A DNA stretch of 17,353 nt from Prevotella sp. UBA1378. GTDB lineage: Bacteria > Bacteroidota > Bacteroidia > Bacteroidales > Bacteroidaceae. Position numbers and translations under genes: made by a program. The stretch is from positions 23,715-41,067 of the forward strand of contig DBRC01000016.1 in assembly GCA_002305505.1 (NCBI GenBank), written 5' to 3'. This document shows, piece by piece, positions 5,474 to 13,436 of this stretch; within the stretch, counting starts at the first letter, position 1; every line of letters starts with the position of its first letter. The notes below the pieces were generated by a model. The model had not been told where the DNA came from and ran no database searches. It saw only the letters and a list, made by a program, of their open reading frames with translations.

Positions 5474-8212
5474 ATGTTCCGCCGGGTGAGCCCTGTTGCC
5501 CATCCATAGGTCGAGCTGCCCTCCACGCACAAAGTCGGCATGGGAGAGCTGGAAGCCTGCGTGCGGCTTACCGTTCAGCATGGCGCGCTGTATGTAGCAG
5601 TTCCCGGGCGAATTGTCATGCGCCACGATGCGGAACGTGCCGCCCGGATAATACTTTTCATCAAGATGGATGACTATCTCGTCGAATATCGGACTGGTGA
5701 TGTCGAATGCCGGGCGGCTCGACGAAAAACCATCTATACTAAACAGCCCCATGGCCATCAAGGCACTCAATGCCCCCATCTGTCCCTGGTCCTCATCATG
5801 ACCGCCATACCCCTTATCGGGAGTGATGCCGCCATAGGCCTGCTCTTTCACCCGCCGCACCCAGTATTGCGTGAGCCACGGCTGCCCGGCATGTGCAAAG
5901 ACATGCGCATTGGAAAGCCCCGGCTGGTTAGCATAGCTCACGTAGCCATTGCCGTAGCCCGACACGAAATCGTCTTTCGCCGATTGTTCGAAAGCGTAGT
6001 TCAGGCGGGCACAAAGCGAATCGCCGCCACCCATCAAGCTGGCCAGGCGCTGCAAATCGTGGGAAAGGCCGAAGGTGGCCTGCCAAGCATTGGCCTCCTC
6101 GTACCCCCATCCATCCAGCGGATTGGCGTGCAGCCACGACCCGTCTTCCTTACGGGGCAACACCAGTTTCAACCCGGGATGGAACGATGCCGTCCACCCT
6201 GCCGCACGGCGGTGGAAATAGTCGGCCACCTTGCGATGCCCCATCCGTTGTGCCATCTCGGCCAGAGCCCAGTCTTCGAACGCCCATTGTATGGTCAGCC
6301 CGGCTTTTTCCGGGCAATAGCCATGCTGTTTGTAAAACTCTATCTTGCCGTCCTCTCCGTGCGACAGCATCCCCCCCTTCTCATGGTTGCGCCTCATTTC
6401 GCGCAGCGCCACGGCGGGCGACCATTTATGCGTAAGCCCTTGCTGGTAAGCACTGGTGATGAGCGACGTGGCAGGGCAGCCGCTCATGATGAACGAGTAG
6501 CCGCCGGCACAAGGCCCGCGCGCCAAGAGTCCGCCGTTAAGGCTGTACTGCAGGAACGAAGCGGCAAAATCGTCGAGCACGCCGGGATAGGCTGCCCCCC
6601 ACAGTATATTGAGATTCCACATGGAAAGCCAGAGCGCATCGCTGTTGTACATGTGGAATCTGGCCTGTCCGTCCTTCAGCATCGGCAACCTGCGCACCGT
6701 GAGGCGGGCATCCTTCAGGTGATTGCCTTGCTGCGTTCCGCCCTGTGTATAGTCGGGATAGGCTCCGTTGATGTCGTCTATCTTATGGCGTCCCAACAGC
6801 ACATGCCATAAATCAGTATAAAACTTGATGCGTGCGGCCTCTGTTCCGCCTTTCACCTCGATGCGCCCGAGCCAGTCGTTCCATTGCCGCTGCGACTGGC
6901 GCCGGATGCCGTCGAAATCGAATCCGGCGATTTCGCCGTCGAGGTTCTGCTCTACATTGGCAATGCCCGTGTAAGATATGGCCATCTTCAAGAGCAGCGT
7001 ATCGCCCGCCTGCACGTCGTATTGCGCACTGACACCGGCCGTCGGAGCGTCGCCATAGCTCATGCCCTCGTTGCGGGGCGTATACTCGTCGGGGCCGGCA
7101 AAACCGGCTATGTCGTACAAGAGCTGCTTGTCGGTCCACGCGTTCAGCGCCTTAAACGGCCGGTTAAACTCTGCTACGAAGAAGATGCGCACGCGGTCGG
7201 GGCCGCCCCAAAGCCGCCCCATGGTATCGAAATAGCCCGTCAGCCGGCGGTCGGTCTGCTTCGTCACATGCGCATTCACCATCGTTGACGTAGAAATATA
7301 TCCCCCAAGGTTGAACAGTACGCTGGCCACGGCATCCTTTGTGTATGTAAGGCGGTAGATGCTGGCACGCTCCGTGTTGGTCTGCTCCACCCATGTACCG
7401 TAACGGTCGAGATACAGGCGATGATAAGCCGGCTGCACGATTTCGCCTGCATGCGAGAACGCTGATTTCCAGTGCTGTTCGCCCTGCCGCGGGTCGACGT
7501 TGCCGGTGGTGGGCATCATGCTGAGCCCCGACAGCATCCAGGCATGCACCTGCGGGAATCCCAGCACTTCTTTCGAGTTATAGTTGTAGCCGCCGCCCCC
7601 CTGGTTCTTATTGCGTGTGAGCGGTGCTGCCGTCATCATCCCGAAAGGTTGCGAGCCTGTGATGAAAAAGAAATAGCGTCCGCGGGTGGTTTCGATGTAG
7701 GGGTCTACCCAACTCACATAGTCGGTGGGAGCGGAAAACACTTCCATCTCCGAAAGCCCTAGGCAAGGGCCGTCGCCGTCGGTCAGCTCGAAACGCAGGC
7801 TCCGGGTGGCCTTGGCAGGGAATGCCACTTCGCACGGTGAGCCGTCGTTGGGAATCTCCCTCACCAAAACCCGGCTGCCGTCGCTGAACACGAGTTCGCC
7901 GCCGGCCGTGTGCGCATCAGCCGCTGGGCGGTCGTAAATGAGGACCTTGCTGACGGTTACCTCCGTCTCCCAGTCGAGCTGCACCCAAGGATAGTTTATT
8001 TCGCCCCAAAACGTAACGCCGCTGCCAGATATCCACTCGCCTTTGCCGTCGACCCTGATGACGCCGTCATTGACACCAGAGGCGCCATGGCCGCCAGAGG
8101 CCTGCGACGACACCGTGACACGGGCCTGCGGCGCAATATTGTATGTCGACGCAGCAGCCAGGCCCGGCAGTATGGCAAGAATGGTGCTAACCCAGTATCC
8201 AGTCATCCTCAT
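5459..8212 (-). CDS. GH92-family alpha-mannosidase-like enzyme with N-terminal discoidin-like domain
   Basis: A 917-residue secreted enzyme. GH92 members are calcium-dependent, inverting exo-alpha-mannosidases. The signal peptide ends AAA (about residue 21). A discoidin-like sugar-binding domain (about 25-160, with VNDGV and WVQLDW) precedes the GH92 N-terminal beta domain, which opens SWVDPYIETT (about 167-176) and continues with QPFGMMTAAP. The helical catalytic domain has YEEANAWQ (704-711), equivalent to the family YxEGNAWQ, with Glu706 as likely general acid, and GGHDEDQGQMGAL (803-815) where most members have GNDDxGQMSAW. This variant marks a divergent subgroup, so exact mannose linkage, or even mannose itself, is unproven. 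It is the last gene of unit 2. I chose the ATG at 8212 (8 nt after the GH2 stop); a TTG at 8224 overlapping that stop is possible. Its TAA overlaps the stop of the convergent AraC gene. Confidence 0.88.
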   Translation of the reverse strand: MRMTGYWVSTILAILPGLAAASTYNIAPQARVTVSSQASGGHGASGVNDGVIRVDGKGEWISGSGVTFWGEINYPWVQLDWETEVTVSKVLIYDRPAADAHTAGGELVFSDGSRVLVREIPNDGSPCEVAFPAKATRSLRFELTDGDGPCLGLSEMEVFSAPTDYVSWVDPYIETTRGRYFFFITGSQPFGMMTAAPLTRNKNQGGGGYNYNSKEVLGFPQVHAWMLSGLSMMPTTGNVDPRQGEQHWKSAFSHAGEIVQPAYHRLYLDRYGTWVEQTNTERASIYRLTYTKDAVASVLFNLGGYISTSTMVNAHVTKQTDRRLTGYFDTMGRLWGGPDRVRIFFVAEFNRPFKALNAWTDKQLLYDIAGFAGPDEYTPRNEGMSYGDAPTAGVSAQYDVQAGDTLLLKMAISYTGIANVEQNLDGEIAGFDFDGIRRQSQRQWNDWLGRIEVKGGTEAARIKFYTDLWHVLLGRHKIDDINGAYPDYTQGGTQQGNHLKDARLTVRRLPMLKDGQARFHMYNSDALWLSMWNLNILWGAAYPGVLDDFAASFLQYSLNGGLLARGPCAGGYSFIMSGCPATSLITSAYQQGLTHKWSPAVALREMRRNHEKGGMLSHGEDGKIEFYKQHGYCPEKAGLTIQWAFEDWALAEMAQRMGHRKVADYFHRRAAGWTASFHPGLKLVLPRKEDGSWLHANPLDGWGYEEANAWQATFGLSHDLQRLASLMGGGDSLCARLNYAFEQSAKDDFVSGYGNGYVSYANQPGLSNAHVFAHAGQPWLTQYWVRRVKEQAYGGITPDKGYGGHDEDQGQMGALSALMAMGLFSIDGFSSSRPAFDITSPIFDEIVIHLDEKYYPGGTFRIVAHDNSPGNCYIQRAMLNGKPHAGFQLSHADFVRGGQLDLWMGNRAHPAEHGATD

Positions 8213-8220
8213 TGTCTGTT

Positions 8221-10872
8221 TCAATAAGTATCACCCAGCGATACAATCTCGAGCTCTTCCTTGAACGTCGCCATGTCTTTCGATGTACGCACGTGGATGG
8301 TGCGGGCAGTGCCCGGGAGCATGTCGAAGTAGTTGTCGCTGAAGAAATTGTCGATGCCACGTATCTTCATGAAGACGGCACGGGCAAAGATGTCGGTCTT
8401 CAGCGTCACGTCGTAGCCGCCGGCTACCGCCCGTATCGACGGGGTGATAACGGCAGGGCGGTAAGCCATCTCTTTCTGGCGCACCGGATAGGCTATGTTA
8501 TAATAGGTTTTCCCGCCCGTAGTGTACGTGATATAGAAGAAAACGCTTGCTGCCTGCTCCCCCTTCAATAGGTCGGCCACCCGCCATGTACCGGCGTCGA
8601 CGGCACTGTTAGCGGGAAGCCTGACTGGCTGTGTCTCTTCATACACCACCCTGCCGTCGATGGTCATTGCCTGCAGCTTCAGCGTGCCGCCAGTTGCCGT
8701 CAGGCGGTCGTTCACCAGCTTCAGTTCCAGCACCTTCCTGTCTAACGCCACCTCTTCCGACTGCTTCACGCCAGTATCCTCCTGTCCCGGCAAGGCGGCC
8801 ACCTGCTCGTTCTTCCGTGCCTTGGCACCGGCGTCTTTCACGCGAGGGGAAACGAGGATGTCGTCGTAAGCCTTCTTGGTAAAGTAATGCAACGCCTTCC
8901 ACCGCCCATAGTAATCACGGCTCGACCACGACGCCACGGGCCAGCAGTCGTTGAGCTGCCAGACAATGGAGCCCATGCAGAACGGGCGGTCGCGGCGGAA
9001 AGCCTCCATGCCCATCTTGACGGCATCGCCCTGCAACACCTGCCCTACGTACAGGAACGCCTTGAAGCCGGAAGGCACGCGGTAGTCGCGCCCCATATAT
9101 TCCTCAATGCGCCGGTTGGCGTAAGTGCCGGCATTCTGGTGCGCCATCATCACCTCGCCGTAGATATCGTGGTCGCGGGGGTCGGGATTGTATATCAGTA
9201 CGCTTTCGTATTCGGGGAACGACTGGAAACCGTACTCCGACTCGAAGCGCACATGGTGGTCGAAATAAGCCTCGATGGGCTCGCCGCCATGCCATACGCC
9301 CCAATAATGGTCGTCGCCGTTGATGCCGTCGCTCGGCGTGTCCTCGAAGGCCCACGGACTTGACGGGCGGTAAGCGATGCCGCCGCCGTATTCGCGCACT
9401 ACGTCGGGCAGCGTCTCATAGAAGATGGAACGCTGCATCTGCCATACGCGCCCGGCCAGCCCCCGCTCCTCGAAGTACTTCTTCTTTCCGCCCCAGCCGA
9501 ACCAAACGTCCTGCGCCTCGTTGTTGCCGGCATACACCGCCATACAAGCATGGTTGCGCAGCCGCTTCACATTGTATATCGCCTCCTGCCTGATAGTTGC
9601 AAGGAAAGCCGAGTCGACCTCGTATGTCTGGCAGGCAAACATAAAGTCTTGCCATACCAGGATGCCCATTTCATCGCAATATCCATAGAAAGCATCGTCT
9701 TCATAGATGCCGCCGCCCCATACGCGGATGATGTTCATGTTCACGTCTTTGGCATCCTTCACCACTTTGCGGTAGACCGAATCGGTGCAACGTGGAAGGA
9801 AGTTGTCGTTGGGAACCATATTGGAGCCTTTGGCAAAAAGGGGTTCGCCATTGAGTTCGAAATAAAGGGTGTGTCCATACTTATCCTTATCGTTGCGGAG
9901 CTTTAACGAGCGGATGCCCACACGCGTGGAACGGCTGTCTTGCGAACTGCCGGAAGACAAGTCTACCCGCATCTGATACAGATAGGGCTCGCCCAATCCA
10001 TTTGTCCACCAAAGCCGCGGACGGGGGATGGTGTAGCTGAAATCCACCTTGTTGGTGCCCTTGCGGAGCGGGGTGGTCTTAAACGCCACCTGCTTCCCGT
10101 CGGCCGTGAGGGTGATGGAGGCTGAGGGCATATCGCGGCCGGCCTCTACCTCGACGACGGTGCGCAGCCGCGCCTGCTTCTTTGAAACATGCTCTTGGAT
10201 GTACCAGGCATCGGCTATCTTCGCACCGCTCCATGTTTCCAGGTAAACCGGGCGCCAGATGCCCGAAGTGACCAAGCGCGGCCCCCAGTCCCAACCGTAC
10301 TCGAACCCGGCGGTGCGGGCAAAAGGCGAAATGGTCTTATCGAACAAACCGCCCATCCGCGAATGGTCGGGGCCGGTATTGTGGCGGTAGGGCAAGGCAT
10401 CGAACTTGGGCACGTTGATTTTGATTGGCGAATGGAAATACACCTCCAGCAGGTTATTGCCCTCTTTGAGGATGCCCTTCACGTTGCACCGCCATTCGCG
10501 GTGCATGTTGTCGGTACTAACCAACCGCTGGTGATTCAGGTAAACGTCGGCATATGTATCCAGCCCCTTGAACACGATTTCCTGATTCTCCGCACCCAGC
10601 TCATCCGCCGATGGCACAAGGACGGTTTCGTACATCCAATCCTCCTTGTCGACCCACTGTACGCCGCGCTCGTTGAGCCGGTAGAAGGGGTCGTCTATTA
10701 TCCTGTTACGCATCAAGTCGGTATGTACGGTGCCGGGGACCTCGGCAGGATGCCATATCTCCGAGTTCGCCTGGCGGAACCGCCAATCGTTGTGCAATGC
10801 ACGCTGGTTTACGCCGGCAACGGCAGCACATGTTGCTGCCAGCAAAAGGAGGGTAGCTGCTGAATGCTTCAT
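8221..10872 (-). CDS. GH2 beta-mannosidase
   Basis: An 883-residue retaining exo-beta-mannosidase predicted to release mannose from the non-reducing end of beta-mannosides (manno-oligosaccharides or the N-glycan core). A signal peptide (about 1-20) suggests a periplasmic enzyme. The GH2 sugar-binding domain follows (about 21-190, with DTYADVYLN), then an immunoglobulin-like domain and the TIM barrel. In the barrel, AVYAGNNEAQ places the acid/base at Glu452 and FESEYGFQS places the nucleophile at Glu546. Both lie near the positions known for the Bacteroides thetaiotaomicron beta-mannosidase BtMan2A. Typical mannosidase motifs FEYGWDWGPR and IIRVWGGGIYE are present. A charged, alanine-rich insertion of about 30 residues (678-710) lies between the barrel and the C-terminal domain. 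It starts 20 nt after the GH95 stop; I use the ATG before the signal peptide rather than an upstream GTG, which would overlap the GH95 gene. Confidence 0.93.
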   Translation of the reverse strand: MKHSAATLLLLAATCAAVAGVNQRALHNDWRFRQANSEIWHPAEVPGTVHTDLMRNRIIDDPFYRLNERGVQWVDKEDWMYETVLVPSADELGAENQEIVFKGLDTYADVYLNHQRLVSTDNMHREWRCNVKGILKEGNNLLEVYFHSPIKINVPKFDALPYRHNTGPDHSRMGGLFDKTISPFARTAGFEYGWDWGPRLVTSGIWRPVYLETWSGAKIADAWYIQEHVSKKQARLRTVVEVEAGRDMPSASITLTADGKQVAFKTTPLRKGTNKVDFSYTIPRPRLWWTNGLGEPYLYQMRVDLSSGSSQDSRSTRVGIRSLKLRNDKDKYGHTLYFELNGEPLFAKGSNMVPNDNFLPRCTDSVYRKVVKDAKDVNMNIIRVWGGGIYEDDAFYGYCDEMGILVWQDFMFACQTYEVDSAFLATIRQEAIYNVKRLRNHACMAVYAGNNEAQDVWFGWGGKKKYFEERGLAGRVWQMQRSIFYETLPDVVREYGGGIAYRPSSPWAFEDTPSDGINGDDHYWGVWHGGEPIEAYFDHHVRFESEYGFQSFPEYESVLIYNPDPRDHDIYGEVMMAHQNAGTYANRRIEEYMGRDYRVPSGFKAFLYVGQVLQGDAVKMGMEAFRRDRPFCMGSIVWQLNDCWPVASWSSRDYYGRWKALHYFTKKAYDDILVSPRVKDAGAKARKNEQVAALPGQEDTGVKQSEEVALDRKVLELKLVNDRLTATGGTLKLQAMTIDGRVVYEETQPVRLPANSAVDAGTWRVADLLKGEQAASVFFYITYTTGGKTYYNIAYPVRQKEMAYRPAVITPSIRAVAGGYDVTLKTDIFARAVFMKIRGIDNFFSDNYFDMLPGTARTIHVRTSKDMATFKEELEIVSLGDTY

Positions 10873-10892
10873 TGAATTGTGGGATAAAGTGG

Positions 10893-13223
10893 TTAAAGTG
10901 AAGATAATACGGCAGGTTTGTGCGCTTTCAAACCGACGGTACGCACAGCACCGTTGATGCGGCACTTGACCGTTTGGCTGATTGGTGAGCGGAGCACGGC
11001 CTTAATCACCTTCCCACCGCGCCAATCAATGTCCACCTCTATTCCGCCGCGGGCACAGATGCCGCGTATGTGGCCGTCCTTCCATTCGCCGGGCAGTGCC
11101 GGGAGGAAATCCAGGCAGCCGTCGTAACTCTGCAGGAGCATCTCGCACATACCGGCAACGGCAGCCTCGGTAGCATCGAACGAGAAGATGTCCTCTTCGG
11201 CGCCGGCTACTCCGGCAGGCGATACGGTCATCAGGTTTTCGCGCATGAAACCGGTGTAGAGGCCTTTCAGCGAGGCATAGGCTTCGGGGGCATTCTTCAG
11301 GCGGGCATAGAAGTTAATCATATTGCCGCGTGTCCACTCCGTGTCCTCCCACGAACCGTTTTTTGTCTGGCGGGTAAGGAACACGTCGCAGGCCTTGGCC
11401 AAATCAGGAGTGCGCTCAGGAGATATATGCCCGAAAGGATAGAGCGCAACCAAATGGGAGGCATGGCGGTGGGCAGGGTCGCTGCGCTCCACGTCGAGCA
11501 TCCACTCCCTGAGCTCACCGCGCTTGTCTACCCGATAAGGGGGAAGCAACTTGATGTCGCGCTCCAAACGTGTGCGGAACTCGCCGTCGATACCCAATAT
11601 GCGGGCGCTCTCTATGCAGGCATGGTAGATCTCGTAGACCACGGCGCGGTCGATAGTGGGCATCATCGAGAGGCTGTATCCTTTCCCGTCGGGCCCCAGG
11701 AATCCGTTCTCCGGCGAGATGCTCGGCCCGGTGACCAAGTATCCGGCTGGGTCTTCGACCATGTAATCGACGAAAAACTTGGCCGTCTCTTTCAAGAGCG
11801 GATATCCCGTATTGCGCAGGTATTCCTTGTCTTGCGTGAACTCGTAATGTGTCCACAGGTGCGTAGCCATCCAAGCACCGGCCGTAACATTCATTGCCCA
11901 GCCTACGCCGCTTCCCGGCGCCGTATCGCCCCAGACATTATTTATAGTATGCGCCACCCATCCGTCGCAGCCGTACATCTTGCGGGCGGTATCGTGCCCA
12001 TACCGGGAAAGCAGCGACAGGTAGCCGAACAACGGTTCGTTGCACTCGTGAAGGTTGGCAACGTTGGCCGACCAATAGTTTTGCTGGATATTGATGTCTA
12101 GATGGTAGTCGCAAGTCCAAGGCATGTTGCAGGCAAGGTTATCGTTCCAGATGCCCTGCAAATGGGCTGGCAAAGGCGAGTTCTCGCGCGATGACGATAT
12201 GAGCATATAACGCCCGTATTGGAAGAACAGGGCATCGAAAGCCGGATTCGAGCGGCCGCCCTTGGCCTCGGCAAACATCCCGTTGGTATCCTGAGCCGGC
12301 GACGGGCTGGGGCCGAGGTCGACGGACATGCGGTTAAAGATGCGGCTATAGTCGGCCACATGTTCTTTTTTCAATGCTTCATATTTGCGCAGGGAGGCAT
12401 CGGCTATTGTTTTCCGGCATTGGCTCTGATAGCCGGGATTACGGAAATCGGTCCTGATATCGGTAATGACGGTCATGCTGTTGGCACCGGTCACCGTGAG
12501 CCGGTCACCGTCGCCAACAACCTTGCCGCCATTGGTAATTACCTTGACGATGCCAAGAAACTTGACACCGCCCTCTCCGTTCTTGTCGAAACGGGCATCA
12601 CCCGTTATTTCCAGTTGGTTGCCTACGGCTTTCACTTGGCTGTACCGGAGCATACGCATGGAAATGCTGGCGGAGAGATTGTTTTTCTTTGAAGATATGA
12701 AACGTGCAACCAATGCCTGAGCAGGGTTGCTGCAAAAATATTCACGGGTATAGCGAATGCCGCCGTTACCGTATTCCACCTGCGCTACGGCGTCGGACAA
12801 CGACAGCGTCCTGCGGTAACCAGACGGTTCGCCGCGCAGGCCGTCCATCTCAATCAGTATGTCGCCGAAAGGCAGGTTCGTACCGAACGAGCGGCCGCGC
12901 CCCGAGAGGTATTTATTTCCTAAGGCGTTACCTGTCTCCAAGTCGCCGCGGAAGAAGGCTTCGCGCATCTCTTTCAAGCGCCCGGGCCCGCAGATATTAT
13001 TGGCGCCGGCATCGTATTGGCCCGACCACAGGGTTACTTCGTTCAGCGCTATGATCTCGGTGCCTACCCCTCCGTAGACCATTGCCCCGATACGTCCGTT
13101 CCCAAGAGGCAAGGACCCCATCCATGCAGTCGAAGGACTGTTGTACGACAGCACCACAGCATTTGCGGCCTTGGTACCCATCGTAATGAAAAGCGATAAC
13201 AAGATTGTTGATATACGTCTCAT
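10893..13223 (-). CDS. GH95-family enzyme (alpha-L-fucosidase / alpha-L-galactosidase family) with altered active site
   Basis: A 776-residue secreted enzyme, first gene of unit 2. GH95 enzymes are inverting and remove alpha-L-fucose or alpha-L-galactose, commonly 1,2-linked. The signal peptide ends KAANA (about residue 22). The N-terminal beta domain carries the family signature WMGSLPLGNGRIGAMVYGG and NEVTLWSG. The (alpha/alpha)6 catalytic domain has GPSISPENG with probable general acid Glu505, and FSFDATEAAVAGMCEMLLQS with Asp683 at the expected catalytic-base position. The usual pair of Asn residues that hold the attacking water (NIN motif) reads DIN here: Asp376 and Asn378, in CDYHLDINIQQNYW. 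The usual GNFGGT after the base Asp is ATEAAV. Specificity may therefore differ from a standard fucosidase. The start is the ATG before the signal peptide; an in-frame extension to 13274 would run into the promoter. Confidence 0.88.
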   Translation of the reverse strand: MRRISTILLSLFITMGTKAANAVVLSYNSPSTAWMGSLPLGNGRIGAMVYGGVGTEIIALNEVTLWSGQYDAGANNICGPGRLKEMREAFFRGDLETGNALGNKYLSGRGRSFGTNLPFGDILIEMDGLRGEPSGYRRTLSLSDAVAQVEYGNGGIRYTREYFCSNPAQALVARFISSKKNNLSASISMRMLRYSQVKAVGNQLEITGDARFDKNGEGGVKFLGIVKVITNGGKVVGDGDRLTVTGANSMTVITDIRTDFRNPGYQSQCRKTIADASLRKYEALKKEHVADYSRIFNRMSVDLGPSPSPAQDTNGMFAEAKGGRSNPAFDALFFQYGRYMLISSSRENSPLPAHLQGIWNDNLACNMPWTCDYHLDINIQQNYWSANVANLHECNEPLFGYLSLLSRYGHDTARKMYGCDGWVAHTINNVWGDTAPGSGVGWAMNVTAGAWMATHLWTHYEFTQDKEYLRNTGYPLLKETAKFFVDYMVEDPAGYLVTGPSISPENGFLGPDGKGYSLSMMPTIDRAVVYEIYHACIESARILGIDGEFRTRLERDIKLLPPYRVDKRGELREWMLDVERSDPAHRHASHLVALYPFGHISPERTPDLAKACDVFLTRQTKNGSWEDTEWTRGNMINFYARLKNAPEAYASLKGLYTGFMRENLMTVSPAGVAGAEEDIFSFDATEAAVAGMCEMLLQSYDGCLDFLPALPGEWKDGHIRGICARGGIEVDIDWRGGKVIKAVLRSPISQTVKCRINGAVRTVGLKAHKPAVLSSL

Positions 13224-13261
13224 CTTAATTTTAGGTGTAAATGAAATAAAATCTTCTGGTG

Positions 13262-13294
13262 CAAATTTAGTCATTACTTTGCCGACAGGCGAAA
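13262..13294 (-). promoter_or_regulatory. Bacteroidota-type promoter of unit 2 (GH95-GH2-GH92)
   Basis: On the minus strand the -7 element reads TAAATTTG (complement of 13262-13269), a full TAnnTTTG match, followed by CACC. About 21 nt upstream, TTTC (complement of 13291-13294) is a 3-of-4 match to the -33 TTTG. The -7 box lies 38 nt before the GH95 ATG. Confidence 0.6.
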
Positions 13295-13324
13295 ACAGTT
13301 ACCGCATAAAGTGAAAAAAATGTC

Positions 13325-13360
13325 GCAAAATGAGCACATTTGCTACATCCGCTCCATTTT
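13325..13360. promoter_or_regulatory. Candidate operator: overlapping imperfect dyads between divergent promoters
   Basis: Two overlapping inverted repeats share the same left part. AAAATGAGC (13327-13335) pairs with GCTCCATTTT (13351-13360), with one extra base in the right arm and a 15-nt spacer. GCAAAATG (13325-13332) also pairs with CATTTGC (13337-13343), with one extra base. The block lies upstream of both the unit 2 and unit 3 promoters, a good place for a shared activator site. Its function is inferred only from symmetry and position. Confidence 0.35.
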
Positions 13361-13375
13361 ATGGTACAAACTTAC

Positions 13376-13406
13376 TTTTCAATTTTATCCAAATGTATTA
13401 TCTTTG
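13376..13406 (+). promoter_or_regulatory. Bacteroidota-type promoter of unit 3 (FAS1 lipoprotein and SusC-like gene)
   Basis: A -7 element TATCTTTG (13399-13406), followed by CACC, is preceded after 19 nt by TTTT (13376-13379), a 3-of-4 match to the -33 TTTG. The -7 box ends 30 nt before the chosen ATG at 13437. This supports that start over the longer in-frame GTG start at 13311. Confidence 0.65.
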
Positions 13407-13436
13407 CACCATAAAACAATTATAACTAACCTTCGA

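Noticed and set aside
5540..6811. Plus-strand open frame opposite the GH92 gene
   Set aside because: No promoter, no domain, and full overlap with a conserved enzyme; an antisense shadow.
10873..10965. In-frame extension of the GH2 gene into the end of the GH95 gene
   Set aside because: It would overlap GH95 by 73 nt and place 31 unusual residues before a good signal peptide.
11070..12101. Plus-strand open frame opposite the GH95 gene
   Set aside because: Same reasoning: shadow composition and no domain, while the minus strand carries GH95 motifs across the whole length.
13224..13274. In-frame extension of the GH95 gene
   Set aside because: It would run through the predicted -7 box and add 17 residues before the signal peptide.
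13311..13436. In-frame GTG start for the unit 3 FAS1 lipoprotein
   Set aside because: The -7 box at 13399-13406 lies inside the extension, and the lipoprotein signal peptide begins only at the ATG at 13437.
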